A stretch of DNA of 64,000 bases from Artocarpus heterophyllus (lineage: Eukaryota > Streptophyta > Magnoliopsida > Rosales > Moraceae): NCBI GenBank assembly GCA_025403435.1, contig CM046332.1, positions 9,293,903 through 9,357,902 on the forward strand, in the 5' to 3' direction. Of this stretch, positions 49,401 through 61,600 are shown piece by piece. A model generated the notes under the pieces. The model searched no databases and was not told where the DNA came from. It worked only from the letters and a program-made list of their open reading frames with translations. Position numbers and translations under genes: made by a program. The number at the start of each line of letters is the position of its first letter. Position 1 is the first letter of the stretch.

Positions 49401-50415
49401 TAGGAAGGTGGTTTTTCTACTGCTCTATGTAGATGACATTTTGCTAATTGGCAATGATATTGGGGCATTGTCATTGGTCAAATTATGGTTGACCAAGCAG
49501 TTTGACATGAAGGACTTGGGTGAAGCTAATTTTATTCTCGGTATCCAGATCTTTCGGGATAGGAAGAACATAATGATAGCTTTGTCCCAGGCCGGCTTCA
49601 TAGATAAAATTCTCAGGAGGTTTGCAATGCAGGATTCCAAGAAAGGTGGGCAACCATCTAGGTTTGGTATTACTCTTTCTAAGAAAGACTCTCCAAAGTC
49701 TTATGAAGAAAGAGAATACATGAAGAAGGTGCCTTATGCTTCAGCAGTGGATAGTCTCATGTATGCCATGCTTTGCACACGACCGGATATTAGCTATGCG
49801 GTCGGGATTGTAAGTTGATTTCAGGCGGATCCAGGATCAAACCATTGGGTTGCGGTAAAGCATATTTTCTAGTACCTGAGAAGGAATTTAGGGTATATGC
49901 TCGTATATTCGGGTGAGGACCTGACTCCTCTAGGATATAATGATTCTGATTTTCAATCCTGTCTGGATTCTAGAAAATTGACTTCGGGTTTTGTGTTTAC
50001 TCTGGGCGATGGTGCCATTAGTTGGAGAAGTGCTAAGCAAGATTGCACTTCGGATTCAATGATGGAGGCCGAGTATGTGGCAGCTAGTGATGCTTTGAAA
50101 GAAGCAATCTGGCTCCACAAGTTCCTTAGGGATCTTGAGGTTATTCCTGGTATGGATAAGGCGGTATCACTGTATTGTGATAACAGTGCGGTGGTAGCTA
50201 ATGCTAAGGAACCAAGATTTCACAAGAAGAGTAAGCATATTGATCGGAAGTATCATGTGATACAGGACTTCGTTGAGGGTGGGCATGTCACGGTGTGCAA
50301 GATTATATCAGAGGACAATTTAGATGATCCATTTACGACGAAACTTACTGGGAGAGTCTTCGAGAGGCATGTGGAAGCTATAGGGATGCGAGATTTGTCA
50401 TATTTACTCACTTAG
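46464..50415 (+). pseudogene. Copia D gag-pol polyprotein, many stops
   Basis: Start at 46464 (MSKNALSSILDKN). In order: Gag; CCHC knuckle (CFFR in place of CFFC, a lost Cys); protease DSGA at 47348-47359; integrase with the HHCC segment ([13 protein letters not shown]...CESCLEGK), [10 protein letters not shown] and [13 protein letters not shown]; reverse transcriptase with YVDD at 49426-49437; RNase H ([24 protein letters not shown]) ending at 50415. About 16 in-frame stops and a one-base loss near 47150. Twelve of the stops replace Gln seen in other copies, and one replaces Arg (CGA to TGA). All domains are present in standard copia order (integrase before RT). Confidence 0.88.
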
Positions 50416-50416
50416 T

Positions 50417-50429
50417 GCAAGTGGGAGAT
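50417..50429 (+). other. Polypurine tract of copia D
   Basis: GCAAGTGGGAGAT directly before the 3' LTR. The same tract, reversed, follows the LTRs at 19153 and 42033. Confidence 0.8.
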
Positions 50430-51857
50430 TGTTAGACATGTATGCCCTAAGGAGTAGAAATGTAATAAGTTTTTGGAGACATTTTTATCAATAAGGAATT
50501 TATTCATTATTTATATACCAAATCTTGTCCTCTTTATGTTCATATTTGTTGAATGTATGTTAAGCAAACAATAGTCTGAGATTGTAAGTCTAAACCTTAA
50601 GAATTAGGCATATGATGGACGGATTATGTAGAAGACACGATTCTTAAGGTGATGGTCTAAATCATACGATCCGCAATCAAGGGAATAAAGTTGGGTGCTT
50701 TATTCATGCAAAGATTGTTATGTTTTCTATATCCCTACTGGGAGATGGTTTGTCTTGACCATCGGAGGTGGACTCCATGAATAGAAACATTGGCACGTTG
50801 TCATATGTGACGATGTGTTGGATCGGGACATAAAGTGAATTTGGTTTAGATTAATAATTCTGCCTCGGTAAATCGATTTACTTTAGACAATCATTTGTGT
50901 TGTATCTTAATCCTGAGATGAATAGTAGGCCCGTTGTCTTGACTTGTGTCTGTTGATGTACCAAAGGGTGACACTCACATCTTAATAGTGGTATGCATGC
51001 CGGTACATTGGAGGCATGACTCTCGATGGCGTAAACCTGTTATTCATAGATATGGAATCCATAGCTCCTCTTTAGGAGTAGTGATATCCTCTTATATGCG
51101 TTATCCTGTAATTGAAAAACTGGAGCGCTCAACTATTTGGATACATAGGTGCAACGAATGGTATACTATCCTTGGATAGTAAGTTTTCTAATGGTGAGAT
51201 AATGGAACGTAAGATAAAAATAATCAGGAAGGTAAGACAGAACTTATCATTAAGCCGATTATGGACTATCATATGGGGATATGATACACTATGATATGTC
51301 ATGGAGACTTAGCTATACGGGCTTCGTAATTCTATATAGTTCGAGAGTGCATCTCCAAGCTTTTAGTGGAGTAGCGTTGGAGTTGATAATTATGAAATGT
51401 ATATCAGGGATATTGGGTTTCATAATTATCAGGAGCTTGAACTATATAGGTCCATTTGGTCCCCTTTGCTAGCTCACAACTTCCTGTAACGACATGGCAT
51501 GTTTTTCCAATAATTGGTGACTTATGTTGGATTTATCAGATTGGTTAAAATTTGGAAGAATTAAATAATTCATGTCCGTTTATCGGTTGAATTTATTTTA
51601 TAATAAATTAATTCAAGATAAACTTGTTGAATTATTGGGATCGGATAATTCTTGTCTGTTTATCGGTTGATTTAATTTTGGATAAATTAGATCAGGATAA
51701 ACTTATAGAATTATTGGGAATTGACTTATTTTCTTAGAGATTATCTAGATAAAGTTGTTTTGATCAGATAACTTCTCTATTGGGTTATTTGAATTAAAAC
51801 TGAGACTGTATCCCATAGAATCTTGGGTGGAAAATAAAAGATTCGTGAAATTTGTTA

Positions 51858-51948
51858 TTCGGCATTTAGGCCTGCCGATGGACGTATTCGGCCTAGCCGA
51901 TGGGACCTGTTTGGCCTGCAGATCAGGTGGTTCGGCCTGCCGATCAGC
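51858..51948 (+). repeat. GC-rich palindrome array upstream of the copia promoter
   Basis: Four units of CGGCCTGCCGAT plus 8-10 bp spacers, each a TCGGC/GCCGA inverted repeat around a CT centre. It stands out from AT-rich surroundings. Counterparts in copia LTRs: 17657-17717, 22507-22587, 36432-36514, 40532-40612, 44271-44360, 57153-57191. Confidence 0.85.
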
Positions 51949-52061
51949 GAAGGATAAGATCACGCATTTCCACGTGCATCTTATTAAATATTGATCCGAA
52001 TTAGATTCTGATCCAAATTTTGAGACCTAATCTGATGAGGACTGACCCTAGGCCCAACCTC

Positions 52062-52069
52062 TATAAATA
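52062..52069 (+). promoter_or_regulatory. TATA box in copia D 3' LTR
   Basis: TATAAATA in CTCTATAAATAGGGAG, 114 bp after the array. Confidence 0.65.
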
Positions 52070-52484
52070 GGGAGTGATTCTCACAGGTTAAAGAGATCAA
52101 TTAAAAAAAGAGATCAATTGAGAGATTAAGAGTGATACTCTGCTAAGTGAGAATCTAAAAAACTCCCTGAGAGCTTTTGTTCACATATCACGAACACTTG
52201 CTTTGGGTTCTCTTGAATGGTTGGAAGGAGAGTCACCGGTGGAAGAGCTATACGTGTGATCCCACACTCACTCCGGTTGTGGATAGAGAATAGCAAAGAA
52301 GACCAGTTGGTTGAGGCTCTTTTGGAACGTTATTTCTCTTCACAGATTGTGGAGGTTCTTCATCACTCAAAGGTTAGTAAGATCTAGTCAATTTATACAT
52401 ATAGCATGTCAAACTTGTGTTTTGGAAATTACTCTAATATAAAATTTTTAAAATTCCACTGTGCACTCTTTTTCCAACATTTTA

Positions 52485-54984
52485 CCCCTTCGGGAAGATC
52501 CACATGCTCCTAGAGCTGATTAGTCTCTGTGGACTTTATCTCAATGTTCATGGCCTCTGTCCAGAGTTTTGAATCAACATCCTGCATAGCTTCTACGTAA
52601 GTATAAGGATCTCTATCATGTTTATTTGGTTCAGCCAAAAAGACTTCCCCATTGGGCATATAGATCTCAGGTTGAGACCTGATCCTCGCACTATGCCTGA
52701 AGCCCTTTAGGTTGTTGTTCAGGTTTGTTTGGTTTTTCTACATTGATCTGAACGATTTCATTCAGAACCTCTGTAGTGATTGGATCACTCCTTAACTCCT
52801 CAAGCACCACTTTGCTACGAGGTTTAAAGTCGTCCATGTAAATCTCCTCAAGGAAAGTTGCATTAGTTGAAACCATGACTTTATTTTCCTTTGGGTTATA
52901 GAAATAACCCCCTTTAGTCCCTTTTGGATATCCTACAAACATGCAAACTTCCAAACATGCTTCCAACTTATTCGCATTCTTAAACAGGACATGAGCTGGA
53001 CATCCCCATATGTGAATATGGTTTAAGGATATCTTCCTGCCTGTCCACAACTCGAGAGGAGTTTTAGGGACCGATTTTGAAGGCACATTGTTCAAAAGAT
53101 AACATGTGGTTTGTAATACATATCCCCAAAAAGATGAAGGCAATGATGAATAACTCATCATGGACCTAATCATGTCCAATAAAGTCCTATTTCTTCTCTC
53201 CGCTATGCCATTCTACTGTGGAGTGCTCGGCGTAGTCAAATGTGATAAAATCCCATTCTCTAATAAGTGTCCCAAGAACTCATTAGAAAGGTATTCTCCA
53301 CCTCGATCGAATCAAAGTGCCTTTATGGGTCTACCCAATTGCTTTTCTACTTCAGTCTGAAACTCCCTGAACTTGTCAAAAGTTTCGTTTTTGTGATGTA
53401 TTAGGTCCACATACCCATATTTTGAGTAATCGTCAATAAAAGTGACGAAGTACTCATACCCTCCTCGTGCCCGGATGTTCATTGGTCCGCAAACATCACT
53501 ATGCACAAGTTCTAGAACCCCTTTAGCCCTATTGCCCTTAGACCAGAGTGGTCTTTTGGTCATTTTACCCTCCAAACAAGATTCACATTGAGGTATAGAT
53601 TCCACCTTTAAGTGACTTATAGGTCCATCCCTTACTAGCCTTTGAATCCTATTCATGTTAATATGAACAAGGCGCAAATGCTAAAGATAAATCTTATTAG
53701 AGTGAGAAGTTTTAAGTCTTTTAGAGTTACTATCATTCATCTCAGCATTAAGCAATAAGTCCATCTTAGGTTTGATAAAATATAGATTATTTTGCATCCA
53801 TCTAGAACAGATAAAAGATTTATTTTTAGAAATCACCACTTTATCATTAAAAGAAACCAAATAGGAGTCTTTAAATAAACAAGCTACAAAAATTAAATTC
53901 CTTTTAAATTTAGGAACATAAAAACAATCTTGCAAAAATAAATTCCTATAATTATCAAAATAAGGATGGACGTCTCTCACTGCTTTCGTTGAGACTAAGG
54001 ATCCATCGCCCATCCGAAGCGTGAAGTCTTCATGTAGCAGACTTCTTGTTTCTTTGAACCCCTGTAGAGAAACACAAACATGATTAGTTGCACCGGAATC
54101 TATGACCCAAATGTCACTGGATTCCTCAACCAAACAAGTTTCTAAATACAGAATATCACACCTACCTCCTTTGGAAAGGAAGTTTGTGCAATGCTTCTTG
54201 ATGTGCTCGACCTTCCCACAGAAGAAGCACTTAAGCTTCTTCGGGTTCTTCTTCTTCTTCTTCTTGTTCTTTGTGCTAGCAGGAATAGAAAACTTCCCGT
54301 TCTTGCCCTGTTGCTTCTTTCCACTCCCAGAATTGAGATTGAAACTAGAAGCAGCTACCATATTGGCCTCTCCACCCGCAGGAGACTACCTGATCAGCAG
54401 TTCGAACTCCTGTAATTGTTTAATTAATTTTGTTAAGGTTATATCTCGTCTACTGCTTAAATTAAAAGTAGCTCTAAATGGAATAAATTCCTTTGAAAGA
54501 GTCTCAAAGACCATAGTCATCTGAGTTTCAGCATCGATGTCAGCTCCATTGGTTTGAGCCTCAGCGAGGTAACCATGACCAACATCATGTGCTCCTTTAC
54601 AGATGTCCCTGGCCTCTGCTTACAGTTAAGAAGTTTCCGAAGCACCCCTTACCACTTTGTTATGGCATTGCCTCCAAACATATCCTCAAGATTATCCAAG
54701 ATCTGCTTCGTAGTCTCATAATCCTGATGTTGGGCCTGCAGCATGTTATTCATACTAGCCATAACATAGCAGTGGGCCTAATCATTAACATCTTTCCAAC
54801 GATCATATGCTTGGAATTACGCATTACTTGAGTCTCCTGTAGGCTCGGGAGGACAAGGGGTTGTCAGCGTATACTTCAGTTTCTCAATGAAGAGGACGAC
54901 ATCTAGGTTTCGTTGCCAATCATTATAATTCTCTCCAATAAATAGGTTTTTGTCAAGTATCGAAGATAAAGCCTTTTTAGACAT
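52485..54984 (-). pseudogene. Copia C gag, protease, integrase and RT start
   Basis: Start at 54984 (MSKKALSSILDKN). Gag is broken by stops around 54380-54820. The stretch 53681-54361 is open and covers the gag C-terminus, the zinc knuckle (CFFCGKVEHIKKHC) and protease DSGATNH. Integrase runs through 53312-53677 ([42 protein letters not shown]) and 52691-53179 (integrase C-terminus to the RT linker). RT begins at 52485-52690 and is cut by D at its TTTTA target. Several stops and frameshifts make it inactive. Confidence 0.82.
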
Positions 54985-56623
54985 TTTTAATCTACAATAA
55001 AGAATCATATACCAAACATAAGCAAACATATCATAATAATTTAGTAAGATAACACAATCATGTAAAAAAATAAAAATGTGTTTATGTATCAAAACCTTGA
55101 AAATATCACAACCTTACAACAATAATTTCTAACTCAGAATTCAACAAGCTCCTAGGGGAGTCATGCCAAATTCAATTAGGAGCACGGATCCCCTCCTAAT
55201 TAATATATGCCATCTAGGACCCGTATGATCCAGCATATATTAATAATCGTTTCTTTGGCCATTAATTTTATTAACAGAGTTCCTAGGGGAGGTTAATAAT
55301 AAAATTAACATGAGTGTATAACCATCGTTTCAATATTTTATCCATGATTTATCATAACCACCTAGGGGTGTGCAACCATAAATCATGCTAAAATATCTTA
55401 TCCTTTCAGAGATCCAAACTGGTACATGATAGAAATCCCTTCCTAGGGGTTAGGACCACCATGTTCTGCCTATGGACCAATGATGGAGGCCTTAGGTCCT
55501 CTCTTCAAAAACCTTCTCCCACTCAATCTTTTGAAATCAAGGTTTTATTTTAAGAACATGCATGAACAATTTTAATATGAGCGGCACTCCCTATTCTATA
55601 TGACATGTTATCAATATACATGGCAAACCATATTATAGTGTAGACAAGCAAAGCAATCAAGCAAAGCTACAAGCAACATAATAAATAACCGTAATATTAT
55701 GGTTCCACCCCAGAGAATAGAAAATAAAGATTAAAAAAGAATAATCGAAACATATTATCGATTCTTCATCCTTGAATCCCTAGGTAGTATCCTTCTTCAC
55801 GTAATGCCCATCTTCAAGTCTTCAATCCCGTATGAATTGAATACTTCATATTTCTAGTCGTATCCAAATTTATTATCTCTCAAAATTGTTCCAAAAATAG
55901 AATTAAAACTGCATTGAAAAACTGCACCTTTTTTGGAAGAATTTTCAGCTCTCTGCTTACAGATCGGCCTGCCGATGCACGAAAGATTGGCCTACCGAAC
56001 TGAAAGTTTGGCCTGCCACCAGAGCCACCTAATTTTTGCCCCGTTGTTGGCCTACCAAACCTCATGTTTGGCTTGCCGATCTGCGACCATCGGCCTGTCG
56101 AACTGGTGGGTTTGGCATGTCGACCAAACAAAAATCCCCCATTCTAGAAAATACAATTTTTAATGCAATTCATCAATTTTATCTTCAACAATTCAAAAAC
56201 ATAAAATTACAGACTCAAGAAATACCTAGGAGCGTCATCATCAATCTTCTAGATCCGCCTTCTAGATCCGTCTTCTTCGAATAATTATTTAATTACAAAA
56301 ATCTTACAAAATTAAACAATAATTCCTAGACGGAGATGATAGTCTGCCATCTAATTACATGAAAAACTTATATACACATTCTAACCTCTAAGAAACCATA
56401 ACCAGTATTAATTAATTAATTAATAAATAATTAAATAACCATTTAATCAACCATAATTAATTAATGAACATTCACCACATAATCCATGACAACATATATA
56501 ATATATAAAAACCTAGAGTGCCAACTCTCTATAAAATTAAATTCAAGCATAGGAGACATTAAGATCACAAAATTTATACATATAATATGATCACAAACAC
56601 GTAAATTTATGTAAAAATCATGG
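54985..56623 (-). other. Copia C 5' leader
   Basis: Non-coding. CCTAGGGG boxes are near 55151, 55283, 55361 and 55442 (sense CCCCTAGG). The GC-rich array is at 55963-56124. The predicted intron runs from donor 56743 to acceptor 54992; the donor reads GTTAATAAG, one change from the other copies. Confidence 0.68.
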
Positions 56624-56634
56624 CTCTGATACCA
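56624..56634 (-). other. Primer-binding site, copia C
   Basis: CTCTGATACCA on the plus strand, a perfect match to the tRNA-iMet complement, two bases from the LTR. Confidence 0.88.
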
Positions 56635-56636
56635 AT

Positions 56637-58608
56637 TGTTAGAAAAATAGTATACAACAGAATTTTAAAAAATTTATATCAGTGTATTTTTTGAAACACA
56701 AGTTTGACACACTATATGCATAAATTAACCAGATCTTATTAACCTTTGTATGCCGAAAAGCTCCTGTAATCAATGAAAAGAAGTAACGTTCCAGAAGAGC
56801 CTTAACCAACTGGTCTTTTTTGCTATTCTCTATCCACGATCGGAGTAAGTGTGGGCTCACACGTACAGCTCTTCTACCGGGTGACTCTCCTTCTAACCAA
56901 CTGAGAGAACCTAAAGCAAGTGTTTGTGATTTGTGAACAAGAGCTCTCAGGGAGTTTCTAGATTCTCACCAGTAGAGTATTACTCTTAATCTCTCAATTG
57001 ATCTAAATAACTTATGTGACTTACTCCCTATTTATAGAGGTTAGGTCAAAGGTTAGTCCTTATCATATTAGGTCTCAAAATTCAAATCAAAATCAAATTT
57101 AGATCAATATCTGATAAGATCCATGTAAAACGCATGATCTTATCCTTCGCTCATCGGCAGGCCGAACTTGAGGATGGGCATGCCGAACTGCAGATTAATA
57201 TCTCAGCGAATCTTTTATTTTTCACCCAAGATTCTATAGGATAAAGTCTCAATTTTAATTCAAATAACCCAATAGAAAAGTTATCTGATTAAAACAACTT
57301 TATCTAGATAATCTCTAGGAAAATAAATGAATTCCTAATAATTCTACAAGTTTATCTTGATCTAATTTATTCAAAATTAAATCAACTGATAAATAGACAA
57401 GAATTATCCGATCCTTATAATTCAACAAGTTTATCTTGAATTAATTTTTATCACAAAATTAATTCAACTGATAAACAAACATGAATTATTTGATTCTTTC
57501 AAATTTCAACAAATCTAATAAATCTGACGTAAGTTACCAATTATTGGAAAAACAAGCCGTATCATTACAGGATGCTATGAGCTAGCAAAGGGGACTAAAT
57601 GTACCTATATAATTTAAGCTCCCGATAATTACGAAATCCAATATCCTAGATATACATGTCATAATTATCAACTCCAACGCTACTCCACTAAAAGCTTGGA
57701 GCTACACTCTCAAAATGCATAGAATTATGAAGCCCATATAGCTAGGTCTCCATGACATATTATAGTGTATCGTATCCCCATATGATTATCCATAATCGGC
57801 TTAAGGACAAGTTCTGTATTACTTTCCCGATTATTTTTATCTTATGTTCCACTATCTCACCATCGAAAAACTTACCATCCAAGGACAGTATACCATTTGG
57901 TTACACCTATGTATCCAAATGGTTGAGCGCTCCAGTTTTTCAATTACAGGATAACGCATATAAGAGGATATCACTACTCCTGAAGAGGAGCTATGGATTC
58001 CATATCTATGAATAACAGGTCTACGCTACCAAGAGTCATGCCTCCAATGTACCGGCATGCATACCACTATTAAGATGTAGGTGTCACCCTTTGGTACATC
58101 AAAAGACACAAGTCAAGACAACGGGCTCATTATTCATCTTAAGATTAAGATACAATACAAATGATTGTCTAAAGTGAATTGATTTATCAAGACAGAATTA
58201 TTAATCCAAATCAATTCACTTTATGTCCCGATCCAACACATCGTCACCTATGACAACGTGCTAATATTTTTATTCACGGAGTCCACCTCCGATGGTCAAG
58301 ACAAACCATCTCCCAGTAGGGATATAGACAACATAACAATCTTCACATGAATAAAATGCCTAACTTTATTCCCTCGATTGCGGATCTTTTGATTTAGACC
58401 GTCACCTTAAAGAATCGTGTCTTTCGTATAATTTGTCCATCATATGCCCAATTCTTAAAGGTTTAGACTGACAGTCTTAGACTATTGTTTGCTTAAGATG
58501 CATTTAATAAATATGAACGTAAAGAGGACAAGATTTGATATATAAACAATAAATAAATTCTTTATTGATAAAAATGTCTCCAAAAACTTATTATATTTTT
58601 ACTCCTTA
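56637..58608 (-). repeat. LTR shared by copia C (5') and E (3')
   Basis: It starts TGTTAGAAAAATAG beside the C primer-binding site. At 58608 (ACTCCTTA) it jumps into E RNase H sequence, so the last 18-20 bp of LTR, the PPT and the gag-pol stop of E are deleted. The GC-rich array is reduced to two units (57153-57191). TATA (sense) is at 57029-57036. Confidence 0.85.
57029..57036 (-). promoter_or_regulatory. TATA box in the shared C/E LTR
   Basis: Sense strand CTCTATAAATAGGGAG, 117 bp from the array. Confidence 0.6.
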
Positions 58609-61600
58609 TAGCTTCCACATGCCTTTCGAAGACTCTCCCAGTAAGTGTCTTCGTAAATGGATCAACTAAATTGTCCTCTGATGCGATCTTGCACACCGTG
58701 ACATGCCCGCTCTCAACGAAGTCCTTTATCACATGATACTTCCGATCAATATGCTTGCTCTTCTTGTGAAATCTTGGTTCCTTAGCATTAGCTACCGCCG
58801 CACTGTTATCACAGTACAGTGATACCTCTTTATCCATACCAGAAACTACCTCAAGATCCCCAAGGAATTTGTGGAGCCACACTGCTTCTTTCGAAGCATA
58901 ACTAGCCGCCACATACTCGGCCTCCATCGTTGAATCGGAAGTGCAATCTTTCTTTGTACTTCTCCAACTGATGGCACCGCCACCTAGAGTAAACACAAAC
59001 CCCGAAGTCGATTTCCTAGAATCTAGTCAGGATTGAAAATCTGAATCAGTGTATCCTAGAGGAGTTAAATCCTCACCCAAATACACAAGCATATACCCTC
59101 GAGTCCTTCTCAGGTACTTAAAAATATGCTTTACTGCAACCCAATAGTTTGGTCCTGGATCTGCCTGAAATCGACTTACAATCCCGACCGCATAGCTAAT
59201 ATCCGGTCGAGTGCAAAGCATGGCATACATGAGACTACCCACTGCCGAAGCATAAGGCACCTTCTTCATGTATTCTCTTTCTTCATAAGACTTTGGAGAG
59301 TCTTTCTTAGAAAGAGTAATTCTAGACCTAGATGGTTGCCCACCTTTCTTGGAATCCTGCATTGAAAACCTCTTGAGAATTTTATCTATGTAGTCGGCCT
59401 GAGACAAAGCTATCATTTTGTTCTTCCTATCCCAAAAAATCTGGATACCGAGAACAAAATAGCCTCACCTAATTCCTTCATGTCAAACTGCTTGGTCAAC
59501 CATAATTTGACCGATGACAATGCCCCAACGTCCTTGCCAATTAGCAGAATGTCATCTACATAGAGTAGTAGAAAAACCACCTTCCCATCCTTAATGTGTT
59601 TGTAAACACATGGTTCATCCACATTTTGTGAGAACCCATAAGTCTTGATCACTTGATCAAATCATATGTTCCAAGAACGAGAAGCCTGCTTAAGTCCATA
59701 AATAGACTTTAGCAGCTTACAAACCTTACCCTCTTGACCCGCGACCTTGAACCCGTCTGGTTGTTCGATATAAATGGACTCATCAAGATAGCCATTCAAA
59801 AAAGTCATCTTGACATCCATCTGCCAAATGTCGTAGTCGAGAGCGGCAGCTATGGACAAGAGAATCTGGATGGACTTAAGCATGGCTACAGGCGAAAAGG
59901 TTTCCTCATAATCGATTCTTTCCTTTTGCATATAACCCTTAGCTACTAGTCTAGCCCTAAAGGTTTCGACTTTTCCATCCACTCCTCTTTTTCTCTTGTA
60001 GATCCACTTACACCCTATGGGTTTTACCCCTTCGGGAAGATCTACAAGCTCCCAGACCCGATTAGTCTCCATAGACTTCATCTCTATGTTCATGGCCTCT
60101 GTCCAGAGTCTTGAATCAACATCCTCCATAGCTTCTGCGTAAGTTTAAGGATCCCTATCATGTTCATCCAGTTCAGCCAAGAAAACCTCCCCATTGAACA
60201 TATACCTCTCAAGTTGACGCCCGATCCTCCCACTACGCCGAAGCCCCTGAGGTTGTTGTTCAGGTTTGTTTCGTTTTTCTACACCGATCGGAATGGTTTT
60301 GTTTGGAACCTCTGGAGTGAACGGATCACCCCTTAACTCCTCAAGCACCACTTTGCTTCGAGGTTTAAAGTCATCCATGTAACACTCCTCAAGGAAAGTT
60401 GCATTAGTTTAAACCGCGACTTTATTTTCCTTTGGGTTATAAAAATAACCCCCTTTAGTCCCTTTTGGATATCCTACAAACACGCAAACCTCCAAACGTG
60501 CTTCCAACTTATTCGGATCCTTAAACAGGACATGAGCTGGACATCCCCATATGCGAATATGGTTTAAGGATGTCTTCCTTCTTGTCCACAACTCATGAGG
60601 AGTTTTAGGGACTGATTTTGAAGGCACATTGTTCAAAAGATAACATGCGGTTTGTAGTGCATATCCCCAAAAGGATAAAGGCAATGATGAATAACTCATC
60701 ATGGACCTAATCATGTCCAACAAAGTCCTATTCCTTCTCTCTGCTACGCCATTCTGCTGCGGAGTGCCCGGCGCAGTCAAATGGGATAAAATCCCATTCT
60801 CTAACAAGTGTCCCAAGAACTCATCAGAAAGACATTCCCCACCTCGATCAGATCGAAGTGCCTTTATGGGTCTACCCAATTGCTTTTCCACTTCAGCTTG
60901 AAACTCCCTGAACTTATCATAAGTTTTGGTTTTGTGGTGTAATAGGTACACATACCCATATCTTGAGTAATCGTCAATAAAAGTGACGAAGTACTCATAC
61001 CCTCCTCGTGCCTGAATGTTCATCGGTCCGTAAACATCACTATGCACAAGTTCTAGAACCCCTTCGGCCCAGTTGCCCTTAGACCCGTATGGTCTTTTGG
61101 TCATTTTACCCTCCAAACGAGACTCACATTGGGGTATAGATTCCACCTTTAAGTGACTTAAAGGTCCATCCCTTAACAACCTTTTAATCCTATTCAGGTT
61201 AATATGGCCAAGGCGCAAATGCCAAAGATAAGTCTTATTAGAGTGAGAAGTTTTAAGTCTTTTTGAGTTATTATCATTTATTTCAGCATTAAGCAATAAG
61301 TCCATCTTAGGTTTGATAAAATACAGATCATTTTGCATCCATCCAGAATAGATAAAAGATTTGTTTTTACGAATCACCACTTTTTCATTAAAAGATACCA
61401 CGTAGGAGTCTTTAAATAAAGAAGATACAAAAATTAAATTCCTTTTAAAGTTAGGAACATAAAACAATCTCGCAAAATTAAGTTCCTATAATTATCAAAA
61501 TAAAGATGGACATCTCCCACTGCTTCCGCTGAGACCAAGGATCCATCGCCCATCCGAAGCGTTAAGTCTTCACACAGCAGACTTCTCGTTTCTTTGAATC

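Larger units (their letters stand above)
42844..52479 (+). mobile_element. Full-length copia element D, 9.6 kb
   Basis: Plus-strand element with 5' LTR 42844-44830, leader, gag-pol 46464-50415, PPT and 3' LTR 50430-52479. It has perfect target duplication TTTTA (42839-42843 and 52480-52484) inside copia C pol. A deletion removed the end of the 5' LTR and the primer-binding site. The polyprotein has many stops. Confidence 0.93.
50430..52479 (+). repeat. 3' LTR of copia D
   Basis: 2050 bp, TGTTAGACATG to CTTTTTCCAACA. The GC-rich array is at 51858-51948 (four units of about 21-22 bp), TATA box at 52062-52069 and splice-donor-like GTTAGTAAG near 52374. The R region carries an open frame without ATG (VGRRVTGGRAIRV... 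type). Confidence 0.93.
40014..58608 (-). mobile_element. Copia element C, host of D
   Basis: Minus-strand copia: 3' LTR 40014-42033, PPT, RNase H/RT 42034-42843, insertion D, pol and gag 52485-54984, leader, PBS 56624-56634, 5' LTR 56637-58608. The 5' LTR runs straight into internal sequence E, so C and E share it. The left flank is TTAAG. The matching duplication would lie beyond the right end of E, outside the window. Confidence 0.88.

Noticed and set aside
54102..54524. 140-codon plus-strand frame, also seen at 61642-62064 and 19417-19815
   Set aside because: Antisense to copia gag in elements C, E and F; the Lys-rich linker read backwards gives the Phe/Leu runs. A shadow of gag.
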